DNA of 64,000 bases from Candidatus Gastranaerophilales bacterium (GTDB lineage Bacteria > Cyanobacteriota > Vampirovibrionia > Gastranaerophilales > Gastranaerophilaceae): NCBI GenBank assembly GCA_944324305.1, contig CALUVV010000009.1:1-64000 (forward strand), read 5' to 3'. Made by a program: the position numbers and the translations under genes. The notes below the pieces were generated by a model. The model saw nothing but the letters and a program-made list of their open reading frames with translations, was not told where the DNA came from and did no database searches. This document shows positions 1-7,700 of this stretch, one piece after another (the first letter of the stretch is position 1; each line of letters starts with the position of its first letter).

Positions 1-1
1 T

Positions 2-1342
2 GGCACCAATTCTTTATGGTACGGTAACGGTGACGGTAATGTAGCCATCGGAGCTAATTCGAATTATAGAGATAAGACCTTAACCAATTTTACGAACACA
101 ACCGCAATAGGTTTTTCCTCTTATGCCGGTGGTACCGGTTCTGTGGCTGTTGGGGCAAATTCTTCTACTTTAAATGCAAAAGCAATAGCCATAGGTAATT
201 CAACTGCCATCGCTGACAGTTCTATATCAATAGGCGAAAAAACAACATCTTCAGATGAGAATGCAATTGCCATGGGTTCCGGTTCAATATCCTCCGGAGA
301 CGCTTCTTTATCTTTGGGCAGTTGGTCGGAAGCAACAGGTTATCGTTCAGTTGCAGTTGGACCAAGCGCAGAATCTTCTTCTTATGCGTCTGTAGCCCTG
401 GGTAGTCAATCTGGTGCCAGTGCGAATTATGCAATATCTATAGGAGAATTTTCAAGAGCATCCGAGCATGCAGCTGTCGCAATCGGCGATCAGGCAAAAG
501 CAGAAGGCAGCCAAAGTGTTGCAATTGGACAAAACAGTAAAATAAATGGCGGAAATTTTTCAGCAGCCATAGGGTATTCTGCCGATGCAAGCGGTCACAG
601 TGCTGTAGCTATCGGTAATAATGCAAAGGCTGTTAATAATTATACTACTGCAATCGGAGCAAATGCTTGCCGGTATGTAACAGGGACTAATAAGACCTGT
701 ATAGGTGCTAATTCTGGACCTTCCGATCCCGCCCAGCGTTCAGATTCTTCAACTGAAAGCCTATATTTCGGTTCAGCAGGCACCTTCGTACGTAAAGACG
801 GCCGATACAATTCAGCAGTTAATTCTATATTGGAACTTCATAAACGCGGAGATTATGCTGTGGCCGTAGTTAATGCCGATTTTGTAATTCGAGGCGATTT
901 AATAACTATGCCTCGTAAGAAATCTGGCGGCCGCGATGCTCGTTATGGGGGTATGAGGACAAAGTACATTGATAACCAGATAGAATTTGATAATATAGGT
1001 GATCCAACTGAAAGCTTTTTCTCTGATCGTCGTTTAAAATATGTTGGAAAAGAGAACCTTTCAGGTTTGAAAAAAATACGCCAATTAAAGGTTTTTAATT
1101 ATACGTTTAAAAAAGACGAAACAAAAACACCTCATGTCGGTGTAATCGCTCAGGATTTGCAAAAAGTCTTTCCCGATGCAGTCAAAAAAGGTACAGACGG
1201 GTTTTTAACAATTCGTTTTGAAGATATGTTCTTTGCAATGATAAATGCAATCAAAGAACTCGATACCCGCATGAGCGCACTGGAAAAAGAAAACCGTGAA
1301 CTTAAAATCCGTATAGAAAAACTTGAAACAAAAATAAAATAA
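2..1342 (+). CDS. YadA-like head repeat surface protein with C-terminal S74 chaperone domain (5' partial)
   Basis: The reading frame is open from the window edge, so the N-terminus is missing. Most of the visible protein is short repeats of the AxAIGxxAxA type, the left-handed beta-roll of YadA/Hep_Hag heads. The C-terminal ~110 residues start with SDRRLK (nt 1022-1039), the Ser-Lys autocleavage site pattern of intramolecular chaperone (peptidase S74) domains, followed by GVIAQDLQKVFPDAV and a terminal coiled coil. In phage tail spikes this domain trimerises the fibre and then cuts itself off. There is no YadA beta-barrel anchor at the C-terminus, so attachment must use the missing N-terminus or another protein. 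Likely a trimeric surface fibre; the partner is unknown. Confidence 0.8.
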   Translation, partial: GTNSLWYGNGDGNVAIGANSNYRDKTLTNFTNTTAIGFSSYAGGTGSVAVGANSSTLNAKAIAIGNSTAIADSSISIGEKTTSSDENAIAMGSGSISSGDASLSLGSWSEATGYRSVAVGPSAESSSYASVALGSQSGASANYAISIGEFSRASEHAAVAIGDQAKAEGSQSVAIGQNSKINGGNFSAAIGYSADASGHSAVAIGNNAKAVNNYTTAIGANACRYVTGTNKTCIGANSGPSDPAQRSDSSTESLYFGSAGTFVRKDGRYNSAVNSILELHKRGDYAVAVVNADFVIRGDLITMPRKKSGGRDARYGGMRTKYIDNQIEFDNIGDPTESFFSDRRLKYVGKENLSGLKKIRQLKVFNYTFKKDETKTPHVGVIAQDLQKVFPDAVKKGTDGFLTIRFEDMFFAMINAIKELDTRMSALEKENRELKIRIEKLETKIK

Positions 1343-1430
1343 ATTTTATACTGTAAAAAGATAAGCTACCGTGAAATTCACGCAAATATTTATTGTGTCG
1401 GGTTAAGCGGCACGCTTACTTTCATTCCTT

Positions 1431-1460
1431 CTCCCGCTAATTAGCGGGAGTTTTCCTTTA
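1431..1460 (+). terminator. Rho-independent terminator after the surface fibre gene
   Basis: A perfect 20-bp palindrome (CTCCCGCTAA / TTAGCGGGAG) is followed by a T-rich tract. It lies about 90 nt after the stop codon and separates this gene from the export operon. Confidence 0.85.
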
Positions 1461-1587
1461 TTATGACTTTATTGATTTTTGCAAAATATCCATTAAATGA
1501 TTGATGTGAAGTTTGTGTAATTATTCTATTGTATTTATGGGGAAAGCTCATCATTACAGACTTGAATAAGGGATAGACAATTTAAGT

Positions 1588-2775
1588 ATGGGAAACGAAA
1601 AAATCAACTCAACAGACTATAATGAATTGTACACACAGTACAATTGGTTTGCCAATGCTTATCCGCCTGTTGTACAGGCTTCAAGTGATGAATTTTTTCT
1701 CCCAGGTTTAAAATTTATTTTAATCGGTATAAGCAAGAATATTAATACATTAATGGATAAAGATGCTTATTTTGTAACCAAAATACGTATAGATAAACTC
1801 CATGATATGTTTTTCAGAACATCCGAAAAAGCTATCGGAATTATACTTGACAGAGCTTTAGGTAAACCGAATTCAAGATTTAACCTGAACAAACTTACTG
1901 ATTTGGAAGCTAAAATTATTACCGCATTTAATGACTATATGTTCAATGCGACTTCCCGATTTCTAATCCCGCCCCCGCCTGCATTGAAACGTACAAATTT
2001 CGATGTGGTGCATTTAACTTTTTTATTGAAAGATGTTGATACAAATGCTGTGGCAAAGTTTATAATTACTTTGCCGGATGTGCTTTTAAACCCTGAAGCC
2101 GTAACATCAAAAGGTGATAAATTTGATTACGGCGATTTTGCGTCAAGCATAATTGATGTGGCTGTTAAAGTAGGCTCTACAAGATTTAAACTTATAGATA
2201 TTAAAAATATCGAAGTTGATGATATTGTAGTTTTTGATAACAGCGATACAAAACACATGGTTCTTAGATTTAAGGATTATGAAAAAGATATTAATTTAAA
2301 CCCTAATTTGGGACTGGTTATGCCGGTGGATAACGATGGAGGAAATAACGATATGGCAGGAGAAAATACTAATCTTTGGGACAGTATAGAAGTTGAAATG
2401 AATGCTCAATTTGATACTGTTAAAATTACTCTCGGCGAATTAAAAAAGATTGAGGAAGGGTTGGTTGTTGACCTGACATCCATATATGATAATAAAGTTA
2501 CATTAAGCGTAGAAGACAAGCCTATTGCGCGCGGAGAACTTGTTATTGTTAATGACAGATACGGAGTTAAAATAGATGAGGTTATTGCTAAGACGCCTAA
2601 AGCCGAAAATAATCCGAATGCTGTACCGCAGCAGCAGGCTGTCCCTGCAGGTTCGGATTTTGCGGATGAAGGAGCTGCTCCTCTCCCGCAGGAAAATAAT
2701 ACAGCCGCTCAGCCTGCAGATGAAGAAGATGAATTTGACTACAGTGACTTTGAGCTTGAGGATGAGGATATATAA
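1588..2775 (+). CDS. FliM/FliN or SctQ-like C-ring protein with two SpoA domains
   Basis: 395 residues. The N-terminal ~180 residues are helical and CheC/FliM-middle-like, followed by a degenerate SpoA domain (about 187-245), a clear SpoA domain (about 262-335, including LWDSIEVEMNAQFDTVKITLGEL) and an acidic, Pro/Gln-rich tail. SpoA domains build the cytoplasmic C-ring of flagella and type III secretion systems. Two SpoA domains in one chain is the SctQ layout, or a FliM-FliN fusion. It heads a run with fliO, fliP, fliQ and fliR, so it is almost surely part of that machine. No filament or needle gene is in the window, so flagellum versus injectisome is open. The acidic tail is unusual. Confidence 0.75.
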   Translation: MGNEKINSTDYNELYTQYNWFANAYPPVVQASSDEFFLPGLKFILIGISKNINTLMDKDAYFVTKIRIDKLHDMFFRTSEKAIGIILDRALGKPNSRFNLNKLTDLEAKIITAFNDYMFNATSRFLIPPPPALKRTNFDVVHLTFLLKDVDTNAVAKFIITLPDVLLNPEAVTSKGDKFDYGDFASSIIDVAVKVGSTRFKLIDIKNIEVDDIVVFDNSDTKHMVLRFKDYEKDINLNPNLGLVMPVDNDGGNNDMAGENTNLWDSIEVEMNAQFDTVKITLGELKKIEEGLVVDLTSIYDNKVTLSVEDKPIARGELVIVNDRYGVKIDEVIAKTPKAENNPNAVPQQQAVPAGSDFADEGAAPLPQENNTAAQPADEEDEFDYSDFELEDEDI

Positions 2776-2795
2776 GAAACTTTCTTGGAGGGATA

Positions 2796-3167
2796 ATGAG
2801 TACTTATTTACTAAATTTCATAGTTTATACGGCGGCAATGGTCGGAATTATTTTTCTGGCTGTTTTTGTGTATAAAAAGTTCTCTTGCTGCGCTTCTTCA
2901 AAATCAAAATTTTTAAATGTTGAAGAATGTATAAGCCTTGCACCGAGAAAAGAGCTTTATGTTGTCAGGGCGGGAAATGAAAGGTTTCTTGTCGCATCGG
3001 ATGTGGGAAGAACTTCTTTAATTTCAAAACTCGATGACAATTCTTCTTTACCTGTGAAAAAACAAAGTGAAAGCAGTGTGGATGAACTGCCGGTAATAGT
3101 TGATTTCCCGAGAACTTCTCATAATTCGCAGAAGAAAGTTTTCAAAAATATAATAAATAACATTTAG
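2796..3167 (+). CDS. fliO: FliO-like export gate assembly protein
   Basis: 123 residues: one N-terminal membrane helix (about 5-27), then a short cytoplasmic domain with EECISLAPRKELYVVRAGNERFLVASD, the small beta domain seen in FliO. FliO is a scaffold that helps FliP assemble in the inner membrane. The call leans on position between the SpoA gene and fliP and on the fold pattern, because FliO sequences are poorly conserved. A GGAGGG ribosome site precedes the ATG. Confidence 0.7.
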   Translation: MSTYLLNFIVYTAAMVGIIFLAVFVYKKFSCCASSKSKFLNVEECISLAPRKELYVVRAGNERFLVASDVGRTSLISKLDDNSSLPVKKQSESSVDELPVIVDFPRTSHNSQKKVFKNIINNI

Positions 3168-3177
3168 AGGAATAAAA

Positions 3178-3819
3178 ATGGATACGATAATAAAAGATAT
3201 GAACCCTGTATTGCAAATGCTGATATTAATGACTGTATTCTCGTTAATACCGTTGGTTTTTTGCTGTATGACAAGTTTTTTAAGATTTGTCATAGTATTT
3301 TCAATGCTTAAAACCGCAATGGGAACGCAGCAGGTGCCGCCTTCTATTGTAATCGTGGGTCTTGCAATGATTTTGACCTTTTACACTATGGGAGGAACTT
3401 TTCAAAAAATGTATGAAATGGGTTCAGTGCCGTATCACAAAAATCAGAATATTGTCGAGGCTATAAATGAAGGCTCGAAGCCGTTAAAAGAGTTTATGAT
3501 GAAGCAGACAAGAGAAAGCGATCTGGCATTCTTCATTGAGGCTTCAAAGGGACAGCCGCCGAAAAGCCCTGATGAAATTACGGTCTGGCAGGTCGCTCCG
3601 GCATTTATTATAAGCGAGTTAAAAACATCATTTGAAATCGGATTTATAATATTTGTTCCGTTTATCGTATTAGACCTTGTTGTTGCAAATATTCTTCTTG
3701 CATTAGGTATGTTTATGCTGTCACCTACGATTATTTCTCTGCCGTTTAAACTTCTTATATTTATTGCTGTAGACGGCTGGGCGTTAATCGTTCAGGGGCT
3801 GGTAACGAGTTACAATTAA
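3178..3819 (+). CDS. fliP: Type III export gate protein FliP/SctR
   Basis: 213 residues with the family signature: FLRFVIVFSMLKTAMGTQQ near the N-terminus, PLKEFMMKQTRESDLAFF in the middle, and ISELKTSFEIGFIIFVPF plus SLPFKLLIFIAVDGW at the end. FliP forms the pentameric core of the export gate in the inner membrane. It lacks the cleavable signal peptide and long first periplasmic segment of many flagellar FliP proteins, and its length is nearer SctR. The starts, spacing and neighbours show co-transcription with fliO and fliQ. Confidence 0.9.
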   Translation: MDTIIKDMNPVLQMLILMTVFSLIPLVFCCMTSFLRFVIVFSMLKTAMGTQQVPPSIVIVGLAMILTFYTMGGTFQKMYEMGSVPYHKNQNIVEAINEGSKPLKEFMMKQTRESDLAFFIEASKGQPPKSPDEITVWQVAPAFIISELKTSFEIGFIIFVPFIVLDLVVANILLALGMFMLSPTIISLPFKLLIFIAVDGWALIVQGLVTSYN

Positions 3820-3894
3820 AGAGGGTAAAAAAGGAGGCTTTAGCCTCTGGCGAGGGACAAAAAGTTTTACAAATATCAAAAAAGAGGATGAAAA

Positions 3895-4383
3895 ATGGAA
3901 GTTTTAGTTGAATACTTAGCAAAAGGATTTTTGATAATGCTGGCAATCTCGATGCCATGTGTACTTGTGGCTGCTGGCATTGGTCTTGTTGTAGGTATTC
4001 TGCAGGCTGTTACACAGGTTCAGGAGCAGACAATTGCGGCAGCTCCCAAAATCCTCGGGGTTTTCCTTGTTATCGTAATCGGCGGTATCGGGTTTATTAA
4101 TATGTTAAAAGGTTTTATGACTGACGGTATGGCAATGGCTTTTAATCTTGTTTCCAAAAATGATTCTTATGTTCTTCCGGCAGATTATTTTAAATACACA
4201 ACGCCTTTTGAACATGAAATGAACGACAAATTTAAAAATCAGCCAACAATAAATGAGATAATGAAAAATCCCGGTAAGGTTCCTTTTATAGACCAGCAGC
4301 AAAAAACAAAATACTATGCAAGTCCGCAGACACCTATGCCTAAACCTAATTTTGTAGAAACAAATCAAATTCTGGGAAGATAA
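3895..4383 (+). CDS. fliQ: Export gate protein FliQ/SctS with a long C-terminal extension
   Basis: The first ~85 residues are a normal FliQ: two membrane helices around GLVVGILQAVTQVQEQTIAAAPKIL. FliQ packs around FliP in the export gate. Normal FliQ proteins are about 90 residues, but this one has 162. The extra ~75 residues are hydrophilic, Lys/Pro/Gln-rich and without a known domain. The ATG is preceded by an AGAGGATG ribosome site. The 75-nt gap after fliP holds a short GAGGCT/AGCCTC hairpin that may tune translation; that is only a guess. Confidence 0.88.
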   Translation: MEVLVEYLAKGFLIMLAISMPCVLVAAGIGLVVGILQAVTQVQEQTIAAAPKILGVFLVIVIGGIGFINMLKGFMTDGMAMAFNLVSKNDSYVLPADYFKYTTPFEHEMNDKFKNQPTINEIMKNPGKVPFIDQQQKTKYYASPQTPMPKPNFVETNQILGR

Positions 4384-4386
4384 CGA

Positions 4387-4725
4387 ATGAAAAAACTTCT
4401 GGTAATACTTTCAATACTTTTAATTCCTCTACAAGCATGTGCGTTTGAGGATTATATCCTGACGTCTGACAAGCCCGTAATTTCTGTTTCTTCAAGTGAT
4501 GAGAGCATAGTTTCAGTTCTGCCGTTTTTTACAATTGATAATAACAAAGATACCATAATTGTCAAAGCCAAAAGAGAAGGTAATGCTGAAATTACAATAA
4601 AACGCTATGATAAAGATGTTGTTGTAAAAGTTAGTGTTACCCCTGAAAAAACTGTTTTTCAAAGCGGTAATGACGTTACATATTTCCCTCTTGATACTCC
4701 CGAAAAAAGCAAAGGGGGTGATTAA
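4387..4725 (+). CDS. Small exported Ig-like protein inside the export gate operon
   Basis: 112 residues with a clear signal peptide (MKKLLVILSILLIPLQACA) and a mature beta-rich domain: KPVISVSSSDESIVSVLPF ... DTIIVKAKREGNAEITIKRYDKDVVVKVSVTP. This pattern resembles the bacterial Ig-like/pilus-assembly N-terminal domains of secretins such as CpaC/RcpA, without a secretin channel. It sits 3 nt after fliQ and 2 nt before fliR, so it is translated with them, yet it is not a standard export gate component. A periplasmic accessory of the export machine is the plain reading; the function is unknown. Confidence 0.6.
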   Translation: MKKLLVILSILLIPLQACAFEDYILTSDKPVISVSSSDESIVSVLPFFTIDNNKDTIIVKAKREGNAEITIKRYDKDVVVKVSVTPEKTVFQSGNDVTYFPLDTPEKSKGGD

Positions 4726-4727
4726 GG

Positions 4728-5507
4728 TTGGAACAGATTATTGAAGAATTGATGAAGATGTTTCCGATGCTTAATGCTTATCTTGCGGCAGGAATATTTA
4801 TTTTTGCCCGCCTTCTGGGATTTTTCAGGCTTGCACCGGTTTTCAATAGAAAAGAAATCCCCGGAATGGTAAAGATTGCTTTATGTTTGCTTTTGACGGT
4901 TATATTAACCTGTGTTGCAAAGCCCGATGTAACAATAATTAAGGAATCGTTTGCTCTTTCAATATTGTTAAATATAGTTGTAGGAGCAATGATAGGCTAT
5001 ATTGCGCAATTAATTCTGCTTGCCGTGGATGCTGGCGGTGATATGATTAATATGCAGATGGGATTGTCTTCTGCAATGGTTTTAGATCCGACTACATCTT
5101 CTCAGGTTTCTATTGTGGGAAAGTGTTTTCAGCTTTTAGGGCTTTTGATTTTTATTCAACTGGGCGGTGTTTACTGGCTTTTGACAGCACTTACAAGAAG
5201 TTTTGAGATATTTCCTCTTGATGCAACAATAATCCCTTTGCAGCAGATTGTAAATATGGATTATATGGTTCAGCTGTCATCAAACGTATTATTTATGGGA
5301 CTGCAAATTGCATCTCCAATTTTGCTTGCGACACTGGGACAGGATATTATTCTCGGTGTAATCTCAAAGACCGCGCCTCAGGTAAACGTATTTCAATTAA
5401 GCTTTCTTTTTAAACCTGTTCTCGGGGCGGCAATAATGGTCTGGATTTTGCCGATGCTTGTTAATATAATATCTGATTACTTTTTGTCATTCTCTAAAAT
5501 TATTTAA
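4728..5507 (+). CDS. fliR: Export gate protein FliR/SctT
   Basis: 259 residues, the normal length, with about six membrane helices and FliR features: IFARLLGFFRLAPVF near the start, GDMINMQMGLSSAMVLDP in the middle and FKPVLGAAIMVWILPML near the end. FliR completes the FliP-FliQ-FliR core through which substrates enter the export channel. The start is TTG after an AAAGGGGG ribosome site inside the end of the preceding gene. It is the last gene of the operon; FlhB/FlhA homologues are not in the window. Confidence 0.88.
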   Translation: MEQIIEELMKMFPMLNAYLAAGIFIFARLLGFFRLAPVFNRKEIPGMVKIALCLLLTVILTCVAKPDVTIIKESFALSILLNIVVGAMIGYIAQLILLAVDAGGDMINMQMGLSSAMVLDPTTSSQVSIVGKCFQLLGLLIFIQLGGVYWLLTALTRSFEIFPLDATIIPLQQIVNMDYMVQLSSNVLFMGLQIASPILLATLGQDIILGVISKTAPQVNVFQLSFLFKPVLGAAIMVWILPMLVNIISDYFLSFSKII

Positions 5508-5886
5508 GATAGTCTTTAAAATAATTGATGTTAATTAGTTCGGCTTCTTTAATCAGATCATTTTCAATCGTAGTCTTCATGTCCTTTTTTATCGGGAATG
5601 AATACGGATCGAGGGCAAAATTAGAATAACATTTTTTATTAAATTTAGCTGTTTTATGAAATAAATTGGGTACTATTTCTTTAACTTTGTATGTAAGACC
5701 GTAATTAAGCGTTGTACCGTATTTGTTTAATGTTTTGTTATGATATTGCTTAATAAATACGTCATAGTTACGGCTCAATGATTGAATTGCTGGTGAATTT
5801 TCAAGAGCTTTTTGAACCTTAGGCGAGACATTTTTGAAATACAGTCCGTTAAAATTTTGGTTGTTATAAGAATTTTTTATTTCCAT
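5500..5886 (-). CDS. Unassigned 128-residue protein
   Basis: No recognised domain, signal peptide or membrane helix. It is Lys/Asn/Tyr-rich, and the N-terminus contains NNQNFNGLYFKN. Its end overlaps the end of fliR by 8 nt in convergent orientation. A small cytoplasmic protein, possibly lineage-specific. The ATG has no clear ribosome site. Confidence 0.5.
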   Translation of the reverse strand: MEIKNSYNNQNFNGLYFKNVSPKVQKALENSPAIQSLSRNYDVFIKQYHNKTLNKYGTTLNYGLTYKVKEIVPNLFHKTAKFNKKCYSNFALDPYSFPIKKDMKTTIENDLIKEAELININYFKDYLK

Positions 5887-5919
5887 ATTCGGAATAAAAA
5901 TTGAACAAAAAATTTATTG

Positions 5920-7032
5920 CTATTTATTCAAATTTTTTACAAAATCTCCGATTGCAAATGCATCTACTGTCCCGACAATTATTTCAAAGTCTTTAATTTC
6001 TTCCTGAAGTTCGTCTTTCATGTGAGCTAACAACCCGGGAATGATTATTTTTCTGTTCTTTACTTTATTTGCAAAATCAAATTTTTTTAATGTTTTTGCA
6101 ACCATTTTTGCAGTAAATTTTTCTGCGGACCATGCTGTTAAAACGCTCATTCCTTCAGCAGGGGTTACAATTAAGTATGACGGAACCGGAAGGCTTTCAA
6201 GTTCATTCGCTACGGCAAAAAATGTCAGTGCAAAATTCGTTGTCATAAATATTAATGAGTTTTCATCGGGATTGTTAAACTCATAGATTTTTGACTCAAC
6301 CTGTAAAGGTTTTTGAGGGTCAGTGAAAATATTTTGTCTTAATGTCATTAAAGCGGTCAGCAAATATTCGTCAAAATCTTCGAAAACAAGCATATTGGCA
6401 TATTTACAAATATAGTATGATGCCTTTGCACATAACAGATTTTTGTCTTCTGTATGTTTAAAATAAACATACACAGGATTTGAACAGTTTTCATCTTTTT
6501 CCAAAACAGCTTTTTTGCGTGTTTCAATAAGTTCATTTGCCGTTGATGAAAATTCTTTGTCAATAATTTCTTTAAGCGGAAGTTTTTTCAGTTCTTCATA
6601 AGTAATTGTATCAGGCAGAGTGCCGTTTTTGACAATAATCAAATCAACTTTTAAATGTTCGTTTACACGTGTAATCTCAAAGTTCTTAACGCGTTCATAT
6701 TTTTCTTTCCAATCGGGGGCTGCCATATCAATTACAACAGCGAGTGCGGTTTTATTGATAAAAGTTTTTTCGTGTCTGTACAAGACATTTTCACCGCCTA
6801 TTTTAACCCCGCTTATCTCAACTGTTTTTTGAGGCTGTTTGGCATTTTGTTCGCAAATCTCTTTTAAATTTTCAGGTGCATATTTACATTTTTCTATGTC
6901 AATATTGTGTTTGGCAAGTTTAAGTGCAAACGCCATGCATGTCGGACAGCCGCATTCTTTACAATTGGTGTGTTCAGCTTTTTTAGCGGCAGGAAGATAT
7001 TTAAAAATTTGTAACCCTGAAAGTTCCGTCAT
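5920..7032 (-). CDS. acsC: Corrinoid iron-sulfur protein large subunit (AcsC/CdhE-like), shortened
   Basis: 370 residues against about 445 in acetogens. The N-terminus has the [4Fe-4S] pattern C24-x2-C27-x4-C32-x16-C49 (NCKECGCPTC then EKC). The C-terminal third matches the cobalamin-binding region: RQNIFTDPQKPLQVE, MTTNFALTFFAVANELE, MSVLTAWSAEKF and KIIIPGLLAHMKDELQEEI. The middle TIM-barrel region appears reduced. CFeSP carries a methyl group on cobalt for acetyl-CoA synthase or another acceptor. It overlaps the small subunit by 4 nt and follows ftsH. No carbon monoxide dehydrogenase or acetyl-CoA synthase gene is in the window. Confidence 0.82.
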   Translation of the reverse strand: MTELSGLQIFKYLPAAKKAEHTNCKECGCPTCMAFALKLAKHNIDIEKCKYAPENLKEICEQNAKQPQKTVEISGVKIGGENVLYRHEKTFINKTALAVVIDMAAPDWKEKYERVKNFEITRVNEHLKVDLIIVKNGTLPDTITYEELKKLPLKEIIDKEFSSTANELIETRKKAVLEKDENCSNPVYVYFKHTEDKNLLCAKASYYICKYANMLVFEDFDEYLLTALMTLRQNIFTDPQKPLQVESKIYEFNNPDENSLIFMTTNFALTFFAVANELESLPVPSYLIVTPAEGMSVLTAWSAEKFTAKMVAKTLKKFDFANKVKNRKIIIPGLLAHMKDELQEEIKDFEIIVGTVDAFAIGDFVKNLNK

Positions 7033-7700
7033 TCAAGCCCCCTTAAAATTGAAACCGCTTCAGGTTTTGTCAAAACGATGTAATCTGCACCTGCTGCTTT
7101 AACCGCTGATGCTGATGCAATTTCAAGATATAAAGAAAGTTTTTCATCTTTTGCTTCTTTTGTTTTTGCCGTTTCTTCAGCCGCAAAAGATATCAGTGGT
7201 ACATTCAAAAATTTATCTCCGTTTTTCCCTTCAAGCTTAATTTTTTCCATAATACTGTAACCGTATTCAAATCCGTAACCCAAACCGCCTATGTCGGTGT
7301 CTGTTAATATTCTATCCAGACCAAGTCCCATATCGGATGTAAGGATATTCATTTCCTTTGCAAGGTTAATATCAATAGGAGTTCGGATTATAAGCCTGTT
7401 ACCGCTTTTTATGACCGAAGGAACAATACTTTTATAATTATTTTCAGTTGCGGTTCCTATTATGCATTCCCTGTCTGCTAATTGTGCAAGCACAGGCAAA
7501 AGCTCCGTATCTACAGTATCATTGCCGCAGCCCCTGAGCATCAAAGGTTTTTCAATACGAGGAAGAAGCTTTTTAAAAGCTTCAATCCCCTTTTCTATAT
7601 CTTCCGTAAATTTAAGACCCAGTATATCGCAGTCTTTTTTAAGTCCTTCTTCTGCCTTTTCAACAGGCAGTTCCAGAATATATTTAACCCTGTCTTTCAC
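7029..7700 (-). CDS. acsD: Corrinoid iron-sulfur protein small subunit (AcsD/CdhD-like), shortened
   Basis: 223 residues against about 310-320 normally. The typical TIM-barrel segments remain: [37 protein letters not shown] and the signature [21 protein letters not shown]. The N-terminal part is missing compared with acetogen AcsD. It should pair with the downstream large subunit to hold the corrinoid. The GTG start lies 17 nt inside the end of ftsH, so the three genes form one unit. Both subunits are shortened, which argues for a specialised form rather than decay, since both frames are intact. Confidence 0.78.
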   Translation of the reverse strand: MKDRVKYILELPVEKAEEGLKKDCDILGLKFTEDIEKGIEAFKKLLPRIEKPLMLRGCGNDTVDTELLPVLAQLADRECIIGTATENNYKSIVPSVIKSGNRLIIRTPIDINLAKEMNILTSDMGLGLDRILTDTDIGGLGYGFEYGYSIMEKIKLEGKNGDKFLNVPLISFAAEETAKTKEAKDEKLSLYLEIASASAVKAAGADYIVLTKPEAVSILRGLE

